From: Mycolicibacterium confluentis
GTDB taxonomy: Bacteria > Actinomycetota > Actinomycetes > Mycobacteriales > Mycobacteriaceae
NCBI RefSeq assembly: GCF_010729895.1
Contig: NZ_AP022612.1
Coordinates: 3,038,001-3,102,000, forward strand
Direction of reading: 5' to 3'
Length of the DNA stretch: 64,000 nucleotides
The stretch's first letter is position 1; every line of letters begins with the position of its first letter. Of this stretch, positions 21,635 to 33,592 are shown piece after piece. Under the pieces are notes generated by a model. That model worked only from the letters and a program-made list of their open reading frames with translations. It did not search any database and was not told the DNA's origin. The position numbers were made by a program, and so were the translations under genes.

Positions 21635-22402
21635 ATGTCTGGCGCCAACGCATCTGAAGTCCTGCTGATCGACACCACCGACCGGGTCCGCACGCTGACC
21701 CTGAACCGGCCCAAGTCCCGCAATGCGCTGTCCGCCGCGCTGCGCACCGAGCTGTTCCAGGAACTGGCCGTCGCCGGGGCCGACGACGACGTCGACGTCA
21801 TCATCCTCACCGGCGCCGACCCGGTGTTCTGCGCCGGCCTGGACCTCAAGGAACTCGGCGACACCACCGACCTGCCCGACATCTCCCCCAAGTGGCCGGA
21901 TCTGGACAAGCCCGTGATCGGCGCGATCAACGGCGCGGCCGTGACCGGCGGCCTGGAGCTGGCGCTGTACTGCGACATCCTGATCGCGTCGGAGAAGGCC
22001 GCCTTCGCCGACACCCATGCCCGCGTCGGCCTGCTGCCCACGTGGGGGCTGTCAGTGCGGTTGCCGCAGAAGGTCGGCGTCGGCATGGCCCGCCGGATGA
22101 GCCTGACCGGCGACTACCTGTCGGCCGCCGACGCGCTGCGCGCGGGCCTGGTGACCGAGGTGGTGCCGCACGAGCAGCTGCTGGACGCGGCACGGGCCGT
22201 GGCCGCCTCGATCGTCGGCAACAACCAGAAGGCCGTGCGGGCCCTGCTGGGCTCCTACCACCGCATCGACGCCGCGCAGACCAACAACGGCCTCTGGATC
22301 GAGGCCGAGTCTGCACGCACGTGGATGCGCTCGACGACGGGCGACGACATCGCCGCCAGTCGCGCGTCGGTCATTGATCGCGGCCGCGCGCAGGTGCACT
22401 GA
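21635..22402 (+). CDS. echA16: Crotonase-fold protein EchA16
   Basis: A 255-residue enoyl-CoA hydratase/isomerase superfamily member homologous to Rv2831. Oxyanion-hole segments are present (FCAGLDLKEL and GAAVTGGLELALYCD, the latter with the first catalytic Glu position). The region that normally supplies the second Glu (PEILLG-type) reads THARVGLLP, so classical hydration is doubtful and an isomerase or thioesterase-like reaction is possible. The ATG at 21635 is preferred over an in-frame GTG at 21626, because TACCGT sits 7 nt before the ATG, as in leaderless genes. Confidence 0.9.
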   Translation: MSGANASEVLLIDTTDRVRTLTLNRPKSRNALSAALRTELFQELAVAGADDDVDVIILTGADPVFCAGLDLKELGDTTDLPDISPKWPDLDKPVIGAINGAAVTGGLELALYCDILIASEKAAFADTHARVGLLPTWGLSVRLPQKVGVGMARRMSLTGDYLSAADALRAGLVTEVVPHEQLLDAARAVAASIVGNNQKAVRALLGSYHRIDAAQTNNGLWIEAESARTWMRSTTGDDIAASRASVIDRGRAQVH

Positions 22403-22442
22403 GTAATTCTGCTGCTGGGCGAGGGCGCGCGGCGGTGTCACG

Positions 22443-22835
22443 ATGGGTGCTGTGACGATGCCGCCCTTCGCCCAGCCAGCACCGCCCGCACCTCGACCGG
22501 CCGATACGGGCCGAGTCCTCGACATCATCCTGACCGTGCTGTTCCTCGGCGTCCTGCTCGCTGGATCGGGGTTCATCGGACTTCTCACCCTCTACGGGTT
22601 CTCGATGTCCACAGACAGCTGCTACGGCGACAGGTGCCGCGAGGAGTTCGTCATGCCGGCCCTGCTCGTCGAATGGGGCAGCATCGCCCTGGGCGTCCTG
22701 GTCGCGTTTGGCGGCGTCATCTACGGCGCGGTCCGGCGCAGGCTCATGCTGGTGTGGCCACTGGTCGGGATCGGGCTTGTGCTGGTGGGCACCGCGATCG
22801 CCTTCGCGCTGATCGACTACGCGGTCGGCCGCTGA
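22443..22835 (+). CDS. Small multi-pass membrane protein, unknown function
   Basis: A 130-residue protein with a proline-rich N-terminus and three hydrophobic segments (about residues 25-50, 75-95 and 102-126). A short extracytoplasmic loop STDSCYGDRCREEF holds two Cys that could pair. It is convergent with dinF (1 bp between stops). The start may instead be the in-frame ATG 15 bp downstream. No family is recognised. Confidence 0.65.
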   Translation: MGAVTMPPFAQPAPPAPRPADTGRVLDIILTVLFLGVLLAGSGFIGLLTLYGFSMSTDSCYGDRCREEFVMPALLVEWGSIALGVLVAFGGVIYGAVRRRLMLVWPLVGIGLVLVGTAIAFALIDYAVGR

Positions 22836-22836
22836 C

Positions 22837-24169
22837 CTAGTGGGTGCCCGGCACGGCCCAGCGACCTGACAGCGTCCGGACGCCCACAAACACCAGGCGC
22901 AGCACCATGAACGTCGACAGGCCGGCCCAGATGCCGCGCAGCCCCCAGTCGAACGCAAGAGACAGCCAGATCAGCGGTAAGAATCCGAGCAGCGCGCTGG
23001 CCAGCGTGGCGTTGCGCATGAATTTCGCGTCGCCGGCGCCGAGCAGCACGCCGTCGAGCGCGAAGACGATGCCCGCCACCGGCAGCTGGGCCACCAGGAA
23101 CCACCACGGCACGCCGATCGCATCCAACACCGACTCGTCGTGGGTGAAGAGCGTGGGGAACACCGTGGCGCCGCCGGCGAGGATTGCGGCCAGCGCGAGT
23201 GCGGCCACGGCGGAGAACACCGTCACTCGGCGCGCCACCGACTTGGCGTGCGGCAGCTGCCCCGCCCCCAGCGCCGCCCCGACCAGCGACTGCGCGGCGA
23301 TCGCCAGCGAATCGAGCACCAGCGCAAGGAAACTCCACAGCTGCAGCACCACCTGATGCGCGGCGACGGCGGCGGCGCCGAATCGGGCGGCGACCGCGGC
23401 GGCCGAGACGAAGCAGGCCTGGAACGCCAGGGACCGCAGCAGAAGGTCGCGGGCCATCACCACCTGGGTGCGCAGGACCTGCGGGTCCATCCGCAGCGGC
23501 ACACGTTCGGCCAGCAGCGCGCGGCAGAACAGCGCCGCGGCCAGCCACTGCCCGCACAGGTTGGCCACGGCGGAACCCGCGAGTTCCAGCCGCGGCAACC
23601 CCAGCCAGCCGTACACGAGCATCGGGCACAGCACCGCCGACACCGCAAAGCCGGTGATCACATACCGCAGCGGGCGGACGGTGTCCTGCACACCGCGCAT
23701 CCAACCGTTGCCGGCCAGGGAGATCAGGATCGCCGGGGCGCCGAGGATCGCGATCCGCAGCCACGGCAGTGCGGCCGCGGTGATGTCCTCGGATCCGGCG
23801 ATGGCCGACACCATGGGACGCGCGACGCTCTCGACGACGGCGATGATCAGCAGCCCGAGTCCGACGGCCAGCCAGGTGGCCTGTACGCCCTCGCGGACCG
23901 CGGCGCCGCGGTCCCCCGCGCCGAAGTGCCGGGCCGAGCGGGCCGTGGTGCCGTATGACAGGAACGTGCCCTGCGACGCCACGAGGCTGAGCACCAGTCC
24001 GCCGATCGCCAGGCCCGCGAGGGCCATCGCGCCCAAGCGGCCGACCACCGCGATGTCGAACAGAAGATAGAGGGGCTCCGCGGCGAGCACGCCCAGGGCG
24101 GGAAACGCCAGTCCGGCGATCGTCCTGCCGGTGGGAGGCCTCAGCGCCTCGTCGGGATCGGGGTTGTGT

Positions 24170-24177
<8 letters not shown>
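22837..24177 (-). CDS. dinF: DinF-family MATE efflux transporter
   Basis: A 446-residue MATE transporter with twelve predicted membrane helices, homologous to Rv2836c. ALGVLAAEPLYLLFDIAVVG opens helix 1, and GNGWMRGVQDTVRPLRYVI lies near the pseudo-repeat boundary. MATE proteins expel cationic compounds using H+ or Na+. The only in-frame start upstream of helix 1 is a TTG at 24177, 9 nt after the nrnA stop in the same reading frame and inside a 14-bp direct repeat. It is part of the nusA-infB-rbfA-nrnA-dinF chain. Confidence 0.9.
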
Positions 24178-25644
<1,467 letters not shown>

Positions 25645-25645
<1 letters not shown>

Positions 25646-28470
25646 TAGACGCGCTCTTTCTCGACGAGCTCATAGGTCTCGACGACGTCGCCTTCCTTGA
25701 TGTCGCTGTACGTCAAGGTCAGACCACACTCGTAACCCTCGCGCACCTCGGTGGCATCGTCCTTCTCGCGCTTGAGCGAGGAGACCGTGAGGTTCTCGGC
25801 GACGACGATGTTGTCGCGAAGCAGTCGAGCCTTGGCGTTGCGACGCATGATTCCGGACTGAACCAGGCAGCCGGCGATGTTGCCGACCTTGGACGACCGG
25901 AAGATCGCGCGGATCTCGGCACGGCCCAGTTCCTTCTCCTCGTACACCGGCTTGAGCAGGCCCTTGAGCGCGCTCTCGATCTCGTCGATCGCCTGGTAGA
26001 TGACGGAGTAGTACCGGATGTCGACACCCTCGCGGTTGGCCAGCTCGGTGGCCTTGCCCTCCGCGCGGACGTTGAAGCCGATGATGATCGCATCCGAGGC
26101 CGACGCCAGGTTGACGTTGGTCTCGGTGACACCGCCGACGCCGCGGTCGATGACGCGAAGTTCGACCTCGTCGTCGATCTGAATCCCCAGCAGGGCCTCC
26201 TCCAGCGCCTCCACGGTGCCGGAGTTGTCGCCCTTGAGGATCAGGTTGAGCTGACTGGTCTCCTTCAGCGCTGCATCGAGATCGTCGAGGCTGATCCGCT
26301 TGCGCGAGCGCGCGGCCAGCGCGTTGCGCTTGCGCGCACTGCGCCGATCGGCGATCTGGCGGGCGATCCGGTCCTCGTCGACGACGAGCAGGTTGTCACC
26401 GGCACCCGGCACCGACGTGAAGCCGATGACCTGGACCGGACGCGACGGCAGCGCCTCTTCGACGTCGTCGCCGTGCTCGTCGACCATGCGCCGCACACGT
26501 CCGTAGGCGTCGCCGGCCACGATCGAGTCGCCGACCCGCAGCGTGCCGCGCTGGATGAGCACGGTGGCCACGGGGCCACGACCGCGGTCGAGGTGCGCCT
26601 CGATGGCCACACCCTGGGCCTCCATGTCGGGGTTCGCCCGCAGGTCCAGTGCCGCATCCGCGGTGAGCAGGACCGCTTCGAGAAGGTTCTCGATGTTGGT
26701 TCCCTGCTTCGCCGAGATGTCGACGAACATGGTGTCGCCGCCGAAGTCCTCGGCCACCAGGTTGTACTCGGTGAGCTGCGCCCGGATCTTCGCCGGGTCG
26801 GCGCCCTCCTTGTCGATCTTGTTGACCGCGACCACGATCGGCACATCTGCGGCCTGCGCGTGGTTGATGGCCTCCACCGTCTGCGGCATGACGCCGTCGT
26901 CGGCCGCGACCACCAGGATCGCGATGTCGGTGGCCTTCGCGCCACGGGCACGCATGGCGGTGAACGCCTCGTGACCCGGGGTGTCGATGAAGGTGATCAG
27001 GCGCTCGGCACCGTCGTGCTCGACGGCCACCTGGTAGGCACCGATGTGCTGGGTGATGCCACCGGCCTCGCCCTCACGCACGTTGGCCTTGCGGATGGTG
27101 TCCAGCAGTCGGGTCTTGCCGTGGTCGACGTGGCCCATGACCGTGACGACCGGCGGACGCTGCTCGAGGTCCTCTTCGCCGCCCTCGTCCTCGCCGTAGG
27201 TGAGGTCGAACGACTCCAGGAGCTCGCGATCCTCGTCCTCGGGCGAGACGACCTGAACCTTGTAGTTCATCTCGCTGCCGAGCAGTTCGAGGGTGTCGTC
27301 GCCGACAGACTGCGTGGCGGTCACCATCTCACCGAGGTTGAACAGCGCCTGCACCAGCGAGGCCGGGTTGGCGTTGATCTTCTCGGCGAAATCGCTCAGC
27401 GACGCGCCGCGAGCCAGGCGGATGACCTCGCCGTTGCCGTGCGGCAACCGCACGCCACCGACGACGGGCGCCTGCATGTTCTCGTATTCGGCGCGTTTCG
27501 CCCGCTTCGACTTGCGACCACGCTTGGGCGCACCGCCGGGGCGACCGAACGCACCTGCGGCGCCGCCGCGCTGACCGGGACGGCCACCGCCGCCACCGCC
27601 ACCGGGGCGACCCCGGAAACCACCTGCGGCCGCACCGCCAGCACCGGCACCTGCGCCTGCGCCGCCACCGGCACCGCCGCCGCGGTAGTTACCGCCGCCG
27701 CCACCGCCGGGACGTGCACCCTGACCTGCGCCACCGGGGCGCGGACCGCCGCCCGGGCGCGGACCCGGACGTGGGCCGGCGCGACCGGGCAGGCCGGTCG
27801 CGGGGCGCGGGGGCATATTGCCCGGCGTGGCGCCGGGACGCGGGCTGGGACGCGGACCGCCCGCACCCGGACCGGGACGGGGACCGCCCTGGGGACGCGG
27901 CGCCGGACGTTCGACCGGCTGCTGCGACGAGAACGGGTTGTTGCCAACGCGGGGCGGACGCGGCGCGCCCGGCTTGGGACCACCGGGCTTGGGGCCCGGA
28001 GCCGTGGGAGCCGGAGCCGCGGACGCCGCGGGGGCGGCCGGAGCAGCCGGAGCGGCCGGTGCCGGAGCGGCCGGTGCCGCAGCCGCCGGAGCGGGCGCGG
28101 GTTCCGGGACCGGGGCCGGGGCCGGGGGCTTCGGGGCGCCGGGCTTGGGGCCACCGGGCTTGGGGCCCGGAGCCGTGGGAGCCGTGGGAGCCGCCGCTGC
28201 GGGGGCGGACGGGGCACTGACCTCGGCGGCCGCGGCGGGGGCCGCGGGTGCTGAGGTGGCGCCATTGCCTGCCGGCGCGGGCTTGGCGGGAGCCTTCTTC
28301 TCGGGCTTTCCGCCGCCGAACGACTCACGGAGGCGACGTGCGACGGGTGCTTCCACCGTCGACGACGCTGACTTGACGAATTCGCCCTGCTCACTCAGCC
28401 GGGCGAGTACTTCCTTACTTGTGACACCGAGTTCCTTAGCCAACTCGTGCACGCGGGCCTTACCTGCCAC
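25645..28470 (-). CDS. infB: Translation initiation factor IF-2
   Basis: A 941-residue IF-2, the GTPase that brings fMet-tRNA to the ribosome. An N-terminal helical subdomain (residues 1-55) is followed by a ~270-residue low-complexity Ala/Pro/Gly/Arg region, which grades into a glycine-rich RPGGGG-type tract and a basic [11 protein letters not shown] patch. The G domain carries [16 protein letters not shown] and NKID. Domains II-IV end at VEKERV. The GTG start has GAGGAG 6 nt upstream. The low-complexity DNA contains a 43-bp direct repeat (27971-28013 and 28142-28184). Confidence 0.97.
27971..28184 (-). repeat. 43-bp direct repeat within the infB N-terminal region
   Basis: Copies at 27971-28013 and 28142-28184 differ at one base and are 171 bp (57 codons) apart. 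They encode the repeated peptide [14 protein letters not shown]. In-frame recombination between them would remove 57 residues. Confidence 0.8.
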
Positions 28471-28526
28471 TACATCTCCTCATCATGAGACGGCAGCGGA
28501 GGTCGGCCGACGCCTCGGGTTTAGCT

Positions 28527-28541
28527 ATGACGCATGGTCAT
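28527..28541. repeat. Short inverted repeat in the ylxR-infB spacer
   Basis: ATGAC at 28527-28531 and GTCAT at 28537-28541 form a 5-bp inverted repeat around 5 nt, between the ylxR stop and infB start. It may be a minor RNA hairpin or protein site. Confidence 0.3.
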
Positions 28542-28548
28542 CGGGACT

Positions 28549-28908
28549 TCACGGTGTGCTCATGTTCTTCGCTACCTGTTCTGTTGCCGCGGTGTAGTGC
28601 TCGACCACCGCGGAGGTGTCCGGTGAACCGGCGATACGCAGCGCTCGGGTGAAGGCTCGCCGTCGAAGAGCGTCCTGCAGGCACTGCGGGTTGGGATGCA
28701 ACCATGCACCCCGACCTGAAAGATTACCGGCCCTGTCAACGACCACGACAGCGCCACTGGGGCGGCCACCGGGATCGCCCGACTGGGCCACCATCCGAAG
28801 CAGATCGACGGCCAACTCTCGTTTCCGGCACCCGATACACGTTCGCACCGGACCTTCGGTGCTGCGGTGCTCCCGTGGGATGGGTGCAGGACTCTCGCGC
28901 TGGATCAC
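28549..28908 (-). CDS. ylxR: YlxR family RNA-binding protein (DUF448)
   Basis: A 119-residue protein between nusA and infB, as in most bacteria. [20 protein letters not shown] (residues ~20-39) and [13 protein letters not shown] (residues ~65-77) are the YlxR signatures that form the basic putative RNA-binding cleft. Family members have been linked to RNase P and transcription, but the mycobacterial role is not fixed. TAGACT lies 5 nt upstream of the GTG start, suggesting an internal leaderless promoter. Confidence 0.93.
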   Translation of the reverse strand: MIQRESPAPIPREHRSTEGPVRTCIGCRKRELAVDLLRMVAQSGDPGGRPSGAVVVVDRAGNLSGRGAWLHPNPQCLQDALRRRAFTRALRIAGSPDTSAVVEHYTAATEQVAKNMSTP

Positions 28909-28919
28909 GGCTCAGTCTA
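28909..28919 (-). promoter_or_regulatory. Possible leaderless-type promoter of ylxR
   Basis: TAGACT at 28919-28914 ends 5 nt before the ylxR GTG at 28908, within the 61-bp nusA-ylxR spacer. Confidence 0.4.
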
Positions 28920-28969
28920 CCGTCATCGGCGCCCCGCTCTAAACCAGCGCCACACCGGTCGACTGCGGG

Positions 28970-30001
28970 TCAGTGGGCGGGTGCCGCACCCCCGCTCTCG
29001 GGAGCGTCCACCGGCGCATCCGCATCGCTGCGAATATCGATGCGCCAGCCGGTCAGCCGGGCCGCCAACCTCGCGTTCTGCCCTTCCTTGCCGATCGCCA
29101 GCGACAGCTGGAAATCGGGCACGACGACGCGGGCCGCGCGGGTGTTGGGGTCGATCACCGTGACCGAGACGACTTTCGCGGGTGACAGCGCGTTGGCCAC
29201 GAACCGCGCCGGGTCCTCGTCGTAGTCGATGATGTCGATCTTCTCGCCTGACAGTTCGCTCATCACGTTGCGCACACGCTGACCCATCGGTCCGATGCAT
29301 GCGCCCTTGGCGTTGAGCCCCGGCATCTTGGAGGCCACCGCGATCTTCGACCGGTGTCCGGCCTCTCTGGCCACCGCGACGATGTCGACGGACCCGTCGG
29401 CGATCTCGGGCACCTCGAGCGAGAACAGCTTGCGAACCAGGTTCGGGTGGGTCCGCGACAGCCGGATCTGCGGCTCCCGCACTCCCCTGGTCACGCCGAG
29501 GACGAAACAGCGCAGTCGGTCGCCGTGCTCGTAGCTCTCGCCGGGCACCTGCTCCGAGGAGGGGATGACGCCTTCGGAGTACTTGGTCTCACTGCCCATC
29601 CGCAGCACCACCTCACCGCGCGCGTTGGCACGCGCGTCCCGCTGGATGACGCCGGCGACGATGTCACCCTCGCGGGCGGAGAACTCGCCGTAGATCTTCT
29701 CGTTCTCGGCGTCGCGGAAGCGCTGCAGCATGACCTGGCGGGCCGTGGTGGCCGCGACGCGGCCGAAGCCCTCGGGGGTGTCGTCCCACTCACTGATGAG
29801 CCGGCCCTCGTCATCGTGCTCGCGGGCCATCACCTTGACCTCGCCCGACTTGCGGTCGATCTCGATGGAGGCGTCCGCCTGGTGACCGTCGGTGTGTCGG
29901 TATGCGGTCAGCAGTGCCGATTTGATGGTCTCGAGCAATTCGCCTTCGGGGATGCCCCGATCCACTTCGATGGCGTGCAGTGCGGCCATGTCGATGTTCA
30001 T
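28970..30001 (-). CDS. nusA: Transcription termination/antitermination factor NusA
   Basis: A 343-residue NusA that binds RNA polymerase and nascent RNA, affecting pausing, termination and rRNA antitermination. An N-terminal RNAP-binding domain is followed by S1 (near residues 120-200; [20 protein letters not shown]) and tandem KH domains ([38 protein letters not shown]). It lacks the C-terminal acidic repeats of E. coli NusA, as usual in actinobacteria. The ATG overlaps the rimP stop (ATGA). Confidence 0.97.
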   Translation of the reverse strand: MNIDMAALHAIEVDRGIPEGELLETIKSALLTAYRHTDGHQADASIEIDRKSGEVKVMAREHDDEGRLISEWDDTPEGFGRVAATTARQVMLQRFRDAENEKIYGEFSAREGDIVAGVIQRDARANARGEVVLRMGSETKYSEGVIPSSEQVPGESYEHGDRLRCFVLGVTRGVREPQIRLSRTHPNLVRKLFSLEVPEIADGSVDIVAVAREAGHRSKIAVASKMPGLNAKGACIGPMGQRVRNVMSELSGEKIDIIDYDEDPARFVANALSPAKVVSVTVIDPNTRAARVVVPDFQLSLAIGKEGQNARLAARLTGWRIDIRSDADAPVDAPESGGAAPAH

Positions 30002-30531
30002 AATCCGGCCTCCCTTCGGGTCTGGTCCAGGAAATCCTGCTCCGGCTGGGTGGGCCCGGAGAAGTCAACTTGGACAACGGCTTTGGCAATGTCAGTGAGT
30101 GGGGTTTCGCGCACCGCCCATTTCCGGCCGGCACGGATCACCAGGTGCAGGACACCGTCCGCGACACCCGCGATACGCCCGCTGGCGCGGTTGCCGTCGG
30201 CCAGTTCGAGTTCGACCAGTCGGCCCGTGGCGCGACGGTAGTGCTTCTCATGGGTCAGCGGACGGTCCACGCCGGGTGAGGTGACCTCGAGCACGTACGC
30301 CTCGTCGAAGCCCGACACCTCATCAAGGAGCTGGGCCGCGGACCGCGAGAGGTCGGCGACGGTGTCGAGATCGAGGGGAACGTCGCCGTCGGCGGTCACG
30401 GTGATCTGCGGCGGGCGCCGGTGGCCGTCGACCACCACGTCCTCGATCTCGTAACCGGCGCGCTCGAATTCCGCACTGAGAAGCTCGATCACCTGCGACG
30501 GAGCAGGCAGACCCGCGGGCATCTGCGTCAC
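29998..30531 (-). CDS. rimP: Ribosome maturation factor RimP
   Basis: A 177-residue RimP for 30S maturation. The alpha/beta domain includes [19 protein letters not shown] and the signature [22 protein letters not shown], then an SH3-like C-terminal domain ([18 protein letters not shown]). GTG at 30531 is selected because AGGAG (30543-30539) lies 7 nt upstream; ATGs at 30546 and 30522 are alternatives. It heads the rimP-nusA-ylxR-infB-rbfA-nrnA-dinF chain. Confidence 0.93.
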   Translation of the reverse strand: MTQMPAGLPAPSQVIELLSAEFERAGYEIEDVVVDGHRRPPQITVTADGDVPLDLDTVADLSRSAAQLLDEVSGFDEAYVLEVTSPGVDRPLTHEKHYRRATGRLVELELADGNRASGRIAGVADGVLHLVIRAGRKWAVRETPLTDIAKAVVQVDFSGPTQPEQDFLDQTRREAGL

Positions 30532-30695
30532 GGCGAAGCTCCTCATCTTGAGTTGTGCGGACTCGTGGCGGGTGCGGATGGGGCACGCCGCCAGGTACTT
30601 ACGATACGCCAGGCTCGGAGTGGTTCCCGCGCATTCCAAGGTGGCGGCACGCTCCTGCCCCGTTCCGCCTGCGCGACCAATGGCAGGATGTGTCC

Positions 30696-31214
30696 GTGCG
30701 CAGGCGTGAGGTGTTGAAGTCCGCCGGTCGCGGCGTGATGGGCCTGGCGTTGCTGGCGGTGACCGCGGGGACGTCGTCCGCCTGCGGCTCCGGTGGTGAC
30801 GACGAGATCGACCCGCTCCAGGAGCCCTACGAGACAGCCGTCGCCGACGCGGAGATGGCGCGTTCGGCCGCCACTGCGGCCACCCCAGCGATCGCCCGGG
30901 CGCTGACGCAGATCGCCTCCGAGCGCGCGCAGCACGCCCAGGCCCTGGCCGACGAGCTGGCGCGTGAATCGGGCCAACCGGCGCCGACCACCACGACCGA
31001 GACCACGACGTCGACGGCTGCGGGCGCGACGGGATCGGCCCCGCCACCGCCGTCGCCGTCGGACGTCGCGATGATGCTGCGCCGCTCCGGCGAGAATGCC
31101 GCCGCCGTCGCCGCGTCCCAGTCGGGGTATCGGGCTGGACTGCTGGCCTCGATCGCCGCAGCGTGCACCGCATCAGTGACCGTGACACTGCCACAGGAGA
31201 AGGCCGGCTCATGA
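30696..31214 (+). CDS. Tat/lipoprotein-signal protein (Rv2843-like)
   Basis: A 172-residue exported protein. It starts with the basic [12 protein letters not shown] and a hydrophobic stretch ending SSAC, so it is probably a lipoprotein with a twin-arginine-type signal. The mature part is helical and alanine-rich ([38 protein letters not shown]), with a Thr/Pro-rich linker ([11 protein letters not shown]) separating two helical halves, resembling a ferritin-like bundle. The GTG at 30696 is chosen over upstream in-frame sequence lacking a signal peptide. Its stop overlaps the next gene (ATGA). The function is unknown. Confidence 0.78.
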   Translation: MRRREVLKSAGRGVMGLALLAVTAGTSSACGSGGDDEIDPLQEPYETAVADAEMARSAATAATPAIARALTQIASERAQHAQALADELARESGQPAPTTTTETTTSTAAGATGSAPPPPSPSDVAMMLRRSGENAAAVAASQSGYRAGLLASIAAACTASVTVTLPQEKAGS

Positions 31215-31684
31215 CCACCGAGCAGAACTCCCCGGACGCCGACCGACCCACCGATCCGGCCGCCGCGGCGCTGTACGACGCGCTGGTCACCGAGCACGCC
31301 ACGATCTACGGCTATGGCATCGTCTCGGCGCACTCGACGCCCGAGGACAACTATCTGGTGGCCCAGGCCATGGCGAGCCACCGCGAACAGCGTGAGGCGC
31401 TGCTGAGGATGCTCGACCGCCGCTCGGTAACCGCCCCGCTCACCGCCCCTGGCTATGAGCTGCCGATGAAGGTCGACGACCCCGACGATGCCGCGAACCT
31501 GGCGCTGCTCATGGAGAACGACGCCGCGGTCGCCTGGCGCGCCGTGGTCGAACAGACCGAGGACAGCGAGGAGCGCGCCTACGCGGTGGCGGCCCTGACG
31601 CAGAGCGCGGTGACCGCCGCGCAATGGAAACAGATCCTCAAGGTCTGGCCCGTCACGGTGCCGTTTCCCGGCGGCAGCGAGTAA
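31211..31684 (+). CDS. DUF4439 ferritin-like protein (Rv2844-like)
   Basis: A 157-residue cytosolic helical protein of the DUF4439 ferritin-like group. Helices run through [55 protein letters not shown] and QWKQILKVW. Glu/His positions ([16 protein letters not shown]) could bind metal, but a full di-iron set is not certain. It is coupled to the upstream lipoprotein by an ATGA overlap, suggesting a joint function across the membrane. Confidence 0.8.
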   Translation: MTTEQNSPDADRPTDPAAAALYDALVTEHATIYGYGIVSAHSTPEDNYLVAQAMASHREQREALLRMLDRRSVTAPLTAPGYELPMKVDDPDDAANLALLMENDAAVAWRAVVEQTEDSEERAYAVAALTQSAVTAAQWKQILKVWPVTVPFPGGSE

Positions 31685-31717
31685 CGCCACTCACTGCGCG
31701 CCGGGCGCCGTTCGGAT

Positions 31718-33472
31718 TTACCTCAGCGCGTCGGCGATCGCCGTGGCCGCGCCCTCGACCGCCAATTCGGTGGTCTCACCGGTGAACCGGTTGCGCAGTT
31801 CCAGCACGCCGTTGGCCCACCCGCGACCCACGACGACGATCCACGGCACGCCGAGCAGTTCGGCGTCCTTGAACTTCACCCCCGGCGAGGCCGTGCGGTC
31901 GTCGAGCAGCACGTCCAGCCCCAACCGGTCGAGGTCGCGCGCCAGGTCGGTGGCGCCGGACCGTGCCGCGTCATCCTTGTTGGCGATCACCAGGTGCAGG
32001 TCGAAGGGTGACACGCTGGCGGGCCAGCGCAGCCCCAGGTTGTCGTGGTGCTGCTCGGCCAGCACCGCAACCAGACGCGACACCCCGATGCCGTAGGAGC
32101 CCATGGTGAGTCGCACCGGCTTGCCGTCCTCACCGAGGACGTCGGCCGAGAACGCGTCGGTGTACTTGCGGCCGAGTTGGAAGATGTGCCCGATCTCGAT
32201 GCCCCGTGCGCTGACCAGCTCACCCGCACCGTCCGGTGAGGGGTCGCCGTCACGAACCTCGGCGGCCTCGATCGTGCCGTCGGCGGTGAAGTCCCGTCCG
32301 GCCACCAGCCCCACGACGTGCTTGTTGGGCTCGTCGGCGCCGGTGATCCAGGACGTGCCGTCGACCACCCGCGGATCGATGAGGTAACGGACTCCGTTGG
32401 CCTGCAGTGCCTTCGGGCCGACGTAACCCTTGACCAGGAATGGGTGCTTGGCGAAGTCGGCGTCGTCGAGCAGTGCGTACTCGGCCGGTTCGAGGGCCGC
32501 GCCCAGGCGCTTGTCGTCGATCTCGCGGTCGCCGGGCACGCCGATGGCCAGCAGTTCCCACTCCCCGCCCGGTTCGCGAACCTTGAGCAGCACGTTCTTC
32601 AGGGTGTCCGCGGCGGTCACCGTCCGGCCCGCGAACTGGGGCAGGCCGGCGCCGTTGGCCCAGTCGACCAGCGTCGCGATCGTCGGGGCGTCCGGAGTGT
32701 CGTACACGACGGCCTCGGCCTGACCCTCGATCGGCAGCGCAGCCGGCACATGGGTGACGACGGCCTCGACGTTGGCGGCGTAGCCCGACTCCAGGCAGCG
32801 CACGAAGGTGTCCTCACCGACCTCGCTCTCGGCCAGGAACTCCTCGGAGGCGCTGCCGCCCATGGCCCCGGAGACCGCCGACACGATGACGTAGTTGACG
32901 TCGAGACGCGAGAAGATCTTCTGATAGGCCTCGCGGTGCGCGTGGTAGGCGTTCTTCAGGCCGCCGTCGTCGATGTCAAACGAGTACGAGTCCTTCATCA
33001 GGAACTCACGACCCCGCAGGATGCCCGCGCGAGGACGCGCCTCGTCGCGGTACTTGGTCTGGATTTGGAACAGGATCAGCGGGAAGTCCTTGTAGGAGTT
33101 GTACTCCCCCTTGACCGTCAGCGTGAACAGCTCTTCGTGGGTGGGCCCGAGCAGGTAGTCGTTCTTCCGGCGGTCCTGCAGGCGGAACAGGTTGTCGCCG
33201 TACTCGGTCCAGCGGTTGGTGGCCTCATAGGGCGCGCGCGGCAGCAGGGCCGGGAAGAGGATCTCCTGCGCACCGATGGCCTCCATCTCCTCGCGGACGA
33301 CCTTCTCGATCCGCCGCAGCACGCGCAGCCCCAATGGCAGCCAGCTGTAGAGGCCGGGGCCGATCGGGCGGACGTAGCCCGCGCGGATCAGCAGCTTGTG
33401 GCTGGGTACTTCGGCATCGGCTGGGTCGTCTCGGAGTGTTCGCAGGAACAGCTCCGACATACGCGTGATCAC
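31718..33472 (-). CDS. proS: Prolyl-tRNA synthetase
   Basis: A 584-residue class II synthetase of the bacterial type with an insertion editing domain between motifs 2 and 3. Motif 1 is [30 protein letters not shown] and [18 protein letters not shown] belong to motif 2, and [16 protein letters not shown] is motif 3. The C-terminal anticodon-binding domain ends near IADALR. Start: GTG at 33472 (VITRMSELF), since TAAGCT sits 8 nt upstream without a Shine-Dalgarno sequence; ATG 33460 is the alternative. Confidence 0.97.
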   Translation of the reverse strand: MITRMSELFLRTLRDDPADAEVPSHKLLIRAGYVRPIGPGLYSWLPLGLRVLRRIEKVVREEMEAIGAQEILFPALLPRAPYEATNRWTEYGDNLFRLQDRRKNDYLLGPTHEELFTLTVKGEYNSYKDFPLILFQIQTKYRDEARPRAGILRGREFLMKDSYSFDIDDGGLKNAYHAHREAYQKIFSRLDVNYVIVSAVSGAMGGSASEEFLAESEVGEDTFVRCLESGYAANVEAVVTHVPAALPIEGQAEAVVYDTPDAPTIATLVDWANGAGLPQFAGRTVTAADTLKNVLLKVREPGGEWELLAIGVPGDREIDDKRLGAALEPAEYALLDDADFAKHPFLVKGYVGPKALQANGVRYLIDPRVVDGTSWITGADEPNKHVVGLVAGRDFTADGTIEAAEVRDGDPSPDGAGELVSARGIEIGHIFQLGRKYTDAFSADVLGEDGKPVRLTMGSYGIGVSRLVAVLAEQHHDNLGLRWPASVSPFDLHLVIANKDDAARSGATDLARDLDRLGLDVLLDDRTASPGVKFKDAELLGVPWIVVVGRGWANGVLELRNRFTGETTELAVEGAATAIADALR

Positions 33473-33486
33473 GGGAGGCCAGCTTA
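33473..33486 (-). promoter_or_regulatory. Leaderless-type promoter of proS
   Basis: TAAGCT at 33486-33481 (within TATAAGCT) is followed by 8 nt and the proS GTG. No ribosome-binding site is visible. Confidence 0.45.
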
Positions 33487-33523
33487 TACGCGGGCGGCAG
33501 CTCACCCGCCCCCGCCTCATCCG

Positions 33524-33583
33524 GCGAGCAGACGCGGACTCGCACGTTTCGAGGCGAATTCAGGCGATTATGTGTCTGCTCGC
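33524..33583. repeat. 60-bp imperfect palindrome after efpA
   Basis: GCGAGCAGAC (33524-33533) and GTCTGCTCGC (33574-33583) are perfect 10-bp arms. Pairing continues imperfectly inward, including TCGC/GCGA, giving a long stem-loop. It lies 10 bp past the efpA stop and upstream of proS, so it could serve as a terminator for efpA. It has the look of a dispersed intergenic palindrome. Confidence 0.65.
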
Positions 33584-33592
33584 GAGATCGGG

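Noticed and set aside
27538..28190. CRISPR-like or tandem repeat array
   Set aside because: The repeats are coding Gly/Pro/Ala tracts of infB with irregular spacing and only one longer duplicated unit.
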